Position numbers and translations under genes: made by a program. This document shows positions 60,312-64,000 of a stretch of DNA of 64,000 nt, one piece after another. Source of the stretch: Oligoflexus sp. (lineage in GTDB: Bacteria > Bdellovibrionota_B > Oligoflexia > Oligoflexales > Oligoflexaceae); contig JACMPP010000144.1 in the NCBI GenBank assembly GCA_014377445.1, positions 1 to 64,000 of the forward strand. Reading direction: 5' to 3'. The notes beneath the pieces are model-generated. The model ran no database searches. It was not told the DNA's origin and saw nothing but the letters and a program-made list of their open reading frames with translations. How positions within the stretch are numbered: the stretch's first letter is position 1; every line of letters begins with the position of its first letter.

Positions 60312-61163
60312 ATGACCCAGATCGCCCAATCTCCCAGCGAACGCGTAAGACAGAAGCTCATGGGAAATGCCCGCTTCTGGATAGGGGCCAGTATCCTGGC
60401 GACCACCTTTATCATCGCTGTTCTTGCTCCCTGGCTCGCTCCCTATGAACTGGGTAACGCGGATCTCCTCGAACGTCTTTGCTCTCCCCATCCAGGCCAT
60501 CTCCTCGGTTGCGATCTGGAGGGCGAAGACGTTTTAAGTATCATGTTTTACGGGACACGCATTTCACTCTACGTCGCCTTCCTCACAGTGACGATCTCGA
60601 TGACGATCGGCACCGTCGTAGGCCTCATATCCGGTTACTGGCGCGGCTGGGTCGACCTCGTTATCATGCGAGTCGTCGATATTTTCATGGCTTTTCCCGG
60701 TATTCTCCTTGCGCTGACTCTGACGGCCATCATGGGGCCAAGCCTTTATACGATTATCTTTGCCATCTCGGTCAGCGGCTGGACCAGTACGGCGCGACTG
60801 GTCCGTGGCCAGGTACTGTCGATACGCGAACGAGAGTTTGTGCAGGCGAGCCGAGCCCTTGGCGCTCAAAGCAGCCGTCTTATTCGCAAACACATTTTCC
60901 CAAGCATCCTCACACCACTCATCGTTCATGCCAGCTTTTCGCTTTCGAGTGTTATTATCGTCGAAGCAGGACTCAGTTTTCTGGGCTTCGGCGCGAGGGA
61001 TTCAGTTTTGACTTGGGGTGGGTTGCTCGGCCAGGCGAGTCAGGTTGAAGTTGATCTAGCCCCTCACCTTGCCCTCATCCCGGGCATCGCAATATTCATA
61101 CTCGTGGTTGGACTGAATTTCCTGGGAGATGCCCTAAGGGACGCTCTCGATCCTAAGAGTTGA
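60312..61163 (+). CDS. Peptide-type ABC transporter permease (DppC/OppC family)
   Basis: A 283-residue permease partner of the preceding one. It has an N-terminal cytoplasmic stretch, LLGCDLEGEDVLSIMFYGTRISL, the EAA loop REFVQASRALGAQSSRLI near 175-192, and GLSFLGFGARDSVLTWGGLL. It starts eight bases after the first permease. No ATPase genes (DppD/F or OppD/F) follow; the next gene is a response regulator, so nucleotide-binding subunits must be encoded elsewhere. Confidence 0.92.
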   Translation: MTQIAQSPSERVRQKLMGNARFWIGASILATTFIIAVLAPWLAPYELGNADLLERLCSPHPGHLLGCDLEGEDVLSIMFYGTRISLYVAFLTVTISMTIGTVVGLISGYWRGWVDLVIMRVVDIFMAFPGILLALTLTAIMGPSLYTIIFAISVSGWTSTARLVRGQVLSIREREFVQASRALGAQSSRLIRKHIFPSILTPLIVHASFSLSSVIIVEAGLSFLGFGARDSVLTWGGLLGQASQVEVDLAPHLALIPGIAIFILVVGLNFLGDALRDALDPKS

Positions 61164-61194
61164 AACTCAAATTTTGCACGGAGTGGAGCCTTCA

Positions 61195-61572
61195 ATGAGC
61201 GGCAAGAAGATTTTAGTCATCGACGATTCAACGACAGCCAGGCAACTGATCCTCAATCACCTTGAGGGATTAAAGCATAATATTATTGAAGCTGTGGACG
61301 GCGACGAAGGTCTGCAAAAGGCCCTCGATGAAGGGGATGTCGACCTGATCTTCTCTGACATCAACATGCCTCAGATGAACGGCCTGGAGATGGTGGAGCG
61401 GCTCAAGAAGAACCCGAAAACAGCGTCGATTCCCATATGCATGCTCACGACGGAAACCGGTTCCGAAGAGCTGATGCGGGCGAAGAGTTTGGGGGTGAGC
61501 GCTTTTTTGGTGAAGCCGATCAAGAAAGAGCAGATTTTGGCCGTAGTGAACGGTCTATTGGCCGCTCGCTGA
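61195..61572 (+). CDS. CheY-like response regulator after the importer
   Basis: A 125-residue receiver-only protein. Acidic residues D10-D11, phosphoacceptor D55 in IFSDINMPQMNG, Thr in MLTTE near 85-86, and K107 in LVKPI are intact. The ATG at 61195 has GGAG six bases upstream; an in-frame TTG seven codons earlier is less likely. It is 31 bases after the permease and may be cotranscribed. It resembles the CheY at 1154-1516 but is a distinct copy. Confidence 0.82.
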   Translation: MSGKKILVIDDSTTARQLILNHLEGLKHNIIEAVDGDEGLQKALDEGDVDLIFSDINMPQMNGLEMVERLKKNPKTASIPICMLTTETGSEELMRAKSLGVSAFLVKPIKKEQILAVVNGLLAAR

Positions 61573-61573
61573 C

Positions 61574-63295
61574 TTAAGGGAAATTGCGTTCTTCGGTCTG
61601 CCAGAGACGGGGATTATCGACCATGTATTTGACCAGACTGTACTTAAGATGATCGTCAAAAGCGTGTGGCTGCATACGCTCTTTCATCTCAAAGATGATC
61701 TGCTTTTTCTCCATCTCCAGGTCTTCAAGATACTTCTGCTTTAAGCTTTGATAGCGCTTGGGCTCCCGCTCGCGCATCTTCTGCAGCTCTTCGCTCGCCT
61801 GTTTTCTCAACTCAGGATCAGGGCCTTTTTGCAAGCTACTGACCGGCTTCATCGTCGATTGAGCCACAGCGACGGTCGTCGCCTGTTTATCTTTGCGTGC
61901 CTGCGCAGACTGAGACGCCATCGTTTTCGATATAGCCGATGCAGAACTTGCGGCCGTCGCGAGTCGCTCGAGAACATCCGCCTGACGCAAGGTCAGTGGC
62001 GCCGCAAGCGAGGCCCGGGGCAGGTGCTCGATGTCTTTTTGATATTCCGGCTGACTCTTGATCATCGCCGCGAAACCGCTGAGCCTTTCGGCCAAAGGGA
62101 GAGTCGTGTTGCTGATCAACTTGAGCGCCGGGCTATCTTTCAGCCAACCCGGCATTTGGAAGATATCCGTGTTCTTGGCGCGAAGACTCCATTCGAAAAA
62201 GAGTCCTGCGATGGAAAGGAGCATGTTCCCTTCCAGCTTGAGGTGACCGGAGGACTCGATTTTTTCGCGCTCCTCGATCTCTTTCCAAAGGGCAAAAGCC
62301 TCCTCGGGCTTCGCGCTAGGGCTTATGATGGGCACGAGTTTTTTGAGTGCCGCCTCGAGGTGGTTGTCCCGGAAATAGCGTGCAACTTCCGTTTCGAAGA
62401 CTTTCCTCTCCTGGTTCTGAGCTTCTCTTTCATGAAGCTGCCAGATTACGGTCAGAGGATCGCCATCCGAGTCGATCGCCAAATAGTCGATATTTTGTGC
62501 GGATTTAATCACACCGTGGTCGATAAGTTTCCGACCCACTCGTTTTAATAAGCGTATTTTTTGCCTGAAGGGACTGAGTTCAATGCCATCCTTCGCGCGC
62601 ACCTTTGGGAGCGTGAGATTGGCGAAAAACTCATCGAAACCACGTCCGAAGACCGAGTCCCAACGATAGCTGCTCGCTTCCCACATGCTCGCTTTGCGGA
62701 GCTGAAGGAAAATGAATTGTTCAAGATAGGAGAGATCCAGCCAGACGGAGGGTCTGAGCGAGAGCGGCTCATGGGTTCCGAGATAACGATGGGCCCGGGC
62801 TTTCCCTTCGACCAATCGATAGACCTCGGAGTAAGGCTCTGCGTAACCGAGGAGCAGTTCGGAGGCAAGGTTAGAAAGGCGATACATGGTTTTCGGACTT
62901 CCGTCCGTGTCGCGCCGACGTTCTTCCCGTTCGAAGAAGAAGAGCGTTTCCTTCTGATCGGGTTGGCTGTGCGGCAGAACCTGAAGGCTCCGTAGCATCT
63001 GCACGAGCCGCAGAAAGAGGAAACTCTTGGTTCGGCCCATAGCCGGATGATTCTTCAGCAAGAGGTCAGGTTCGAATTGCAACCATTTTTGACCGCTGAG
63101 AATCTGCTGCTGACTACTTTGGATTATGACGAGAAAGGCGTTGAGCTCGGCATCTGTGAGAGCGGGCGAGAGTCCACCACTGTCGCTCATTTCGAAGGGG
63201 TCCGTATCGAGTGATCGAAGCTGCAATGCAACTTCAAAAGCCCTAATCCACCAGAGCGGGACTATGAATGACGCTGCTGAAATGGGTTCGGACAT
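61574..63295 (-). CDS. Large protein of unknown family
   Basis: A 573-residue soluble protein without signal peptide. Residues 1-420 are helical with basic patches (RQKIRLLKRVGRKLIDHGVI near 245-265, like a winged helix). Residues 420-520 contain a Ser/Ala-rich linker and a long Lys/Glu-rich coiled coil (EELQKMREREPKRYQSLKQK), ending YSLVKYMVDNPRLWQ. Its stop abuts the stop of the convergent response regulator (one-base gap). No homologue was recognised; replication initiators with winged helices were considered but not supported. Confidence 0.5.
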   Translation of the reverse strand: MSEPISAASFIVPLWWIRAFEVALQLRSLDTDPFEMSDSGGLSPALTDAELNAFLVIIQSSQQQILSGQKWLQFEPDLLLKNHPAMGRTKSFLFLRLVQMLRSLQVLPHSQPDQKETLFFFEREERRRDTDGSPKTMYRLSNLASELLLGYAEPYSEVYRLVEGKARAHRYLGTHEPLSLRPSVWLDLSYLEQFIFLQLRKASMWEASSYRWDSVFGRGFDEFFANLTLPKVRAKDGIELSPFRQKIRLLKRVGRKLIDHGVIKSAQNIDYLAIDSDGDPLTVIWQLHEREAQNQERKVFETEVARYFRDNHLEAALKKLVPIISPSAKPEEAFALWKEIEEREKIESSGHLKLEGNMLLSIAGLFFEWSLRAKNTDIFQMPGWLKDSPALKLISNTTLPLAERLSGFAAMIKSQPEYQKDIEHLPRASLAAPLTLRQADVLERLATAASSASAISKTMASQSAQARKDKQATTVAVAQSTMKPVSSLQKGPDPELRKQASEELQKMREREPKRYQSLKQKYLEDLEMEKKQIIFEMKERMQPHAFDDHLKYSLVKYMVDNPRLWQTEERNFP

Positions 63296-63475
63296 GTTCG
63301 CTACTAAGGCTCCGCCATAATATATGCACATTCGTCGTAGTTTGGGACGAGAGGCTCACATTGTGCAGAGACCTAAGGGGAAAGGCAAGCCGATAAAACC
63401 CAAGTCTAAAAAGGCTTACAGCGATTTTTCAGAGATAAAATTGTGACGTGCAATTGAATTGAGAGCGGAAGCTGT

Positions 63476-64000
63476 TCATCGAGCCGATGACTTCAAATAA
63501 GACTTTACTGCCGTAGTAATCGTGGCACGCTGCTTGGCGTCAACATGAGCATAGGCGTAAATTCGGTAGTGCTCCGGGATGAGTCCATTTTCCGCGAGGG
63601 GAAGCGACACCTTATCAAAATAGAAGTCTTTGAGATTTGAGGGGGTCAACTCTTTATCGAGGATCTTGCTAATCGCCTGATGGAGATCACGGGTCGATTT
63701 AGGACTTGAACCTGCGCCTTCGACGTTGCTCATTACCAACTGATACATTTGGAATTTGAGGTTGTACAGGGCGCTTGCTTCGGCCTGAACGAGACCAAGG
63801 GGCAGATCGAGGACTTTGTCCTTACAGATCACATAATCGACACCCTCAGGCGTCGGTTTGAGGCCAAGACCGGAAGCCATCCAGGACGGCTCTACCTGTC
63901 GACTCTTTTCGAGGACACGCATTTCATCCGGCACAGATTCACAAGCACCTAAGAAAAGGAGTATTGAAGAATAATTTCCAAATCTTAGCAGTGATTTCAT
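63476..64000 (-). CDS. Lipoprotein of unknown function
   Basis: A 174-residue protein with signal peptide and lipobox LGAC (Cys20), so probably membrane-anchored. The mature part is alpha/beta with YVICKDKVLDLPLG near residue 56 and a basic C-terminus. The ATG lies exactly at the right edge, so upstream sequence and the ribosome site are not visible, and an earlier start is possible. No family recognised. Confidence 0.6.
   Translation of the reverse strand: MKSLLRFGNYSSILLFLGACESVPDEMRVLEKSRQVEPSWMASGLGLKPTPEGVDYVICKDKVLDLPLGLVQAEASALYNLKFQMYQLVMSNVEGAGSSPKSTRDLHQAISKILDKELTPSNLKDFYFDKVSLPLAENGLIPEHYRIYAYAHVDAKQRATITTAVKSYLKSSAR

Overview
The window reads as a chromosomal stretch of a motile Gram-negative bacterium of deltaproteobacterial or Oligoflexia/Bdellovibrionota type. 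This is inferred from lipoproteins and predicted outer-membrane proteins, a flagellar P/L-ring operon with FliW and CsrA, a CarD regulator, a SNF2-SWIM helicase, moderate GC content and dense leftward housekeeping operons. No phage, insertion sequence, CRISPR array or tRNA gene was recognised. The species cannot be named from the sequence alone.

Layout. 1-300: leader of a leftward rRNA operon lying outside the window, with three tandem promoters and a boxA. 442-2282: a small chemotaxis operon in which two CheZ-like phosphatase candidates flank a CheY, behind a sigma-28-like promoter. 2.5-11.5 kb: SNF2 helicase, gltX, a tandem pterin-synthase-like protein, a glutamine amidotransferase, murG and small envelope genes. 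11.5-25.4 kb: a leftward housekeeping block with a TPR lipoprotein, truA, an outer-membrane protein, pssA, tsaB, rseP, cdsA, uppS, an AI-2E-family exporter, prmC, prfA, rpmE and rho. 26-28.5 kb: rimO and a class IV aminotransferase. 28.6-38.2 kb: a flagellar operon read leftward from a sigma-54-type promoter (flgF, flgG, flgA, flgH, flgI, flgJ-like, flgM, flgN, flgK, flgL, csrA, fliW). 38.3-41.7 kb: a ketosynthase, flagellin, a RibD-like reductase and CarD. 42-45 kb: rpsO, pnp and dut. 45-54.4 kb: a glycosyltransferase-TPR protein, an S41 protease, a TPR protein, a NamZ-type muramidase, a PilZ protein and a DsbA-like protein. 54.6-57.2 kb: orn, an orphan structured transcript with a tiny Cys-rich ORF, speE and an RHH protein. 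57.8-61.6 kb: a peptide-type ABC importer without ATPase genes, followed by a CheY-like regulator. 61.6-64 kb: two unrecognised genes.

How the parts work together. The flagellar genes form a plausible regulatory cascade. A sigma-54-like site drives the rod, ring and junction genes together with the FlgM anti-sigma and the FliW-CsrA switch. Sigma-28-like sites precede the che genes and, more weakly, flagellin. The most unusual observations are the CheZ-CheY-CheZ cassette, the short transcript near 55.3-55.5 kb with two perfect anti-16S-tail sequences and a 14-residue Cys peptide, the pterin-synthase-like protein whose expected motifs are spread over two halves, the FlgH with a coiled-coil tail, and the ketosynthase inside the flagellar locus. 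All promoter, operator and RNA-structure calls were made by eye and are hypotheses.
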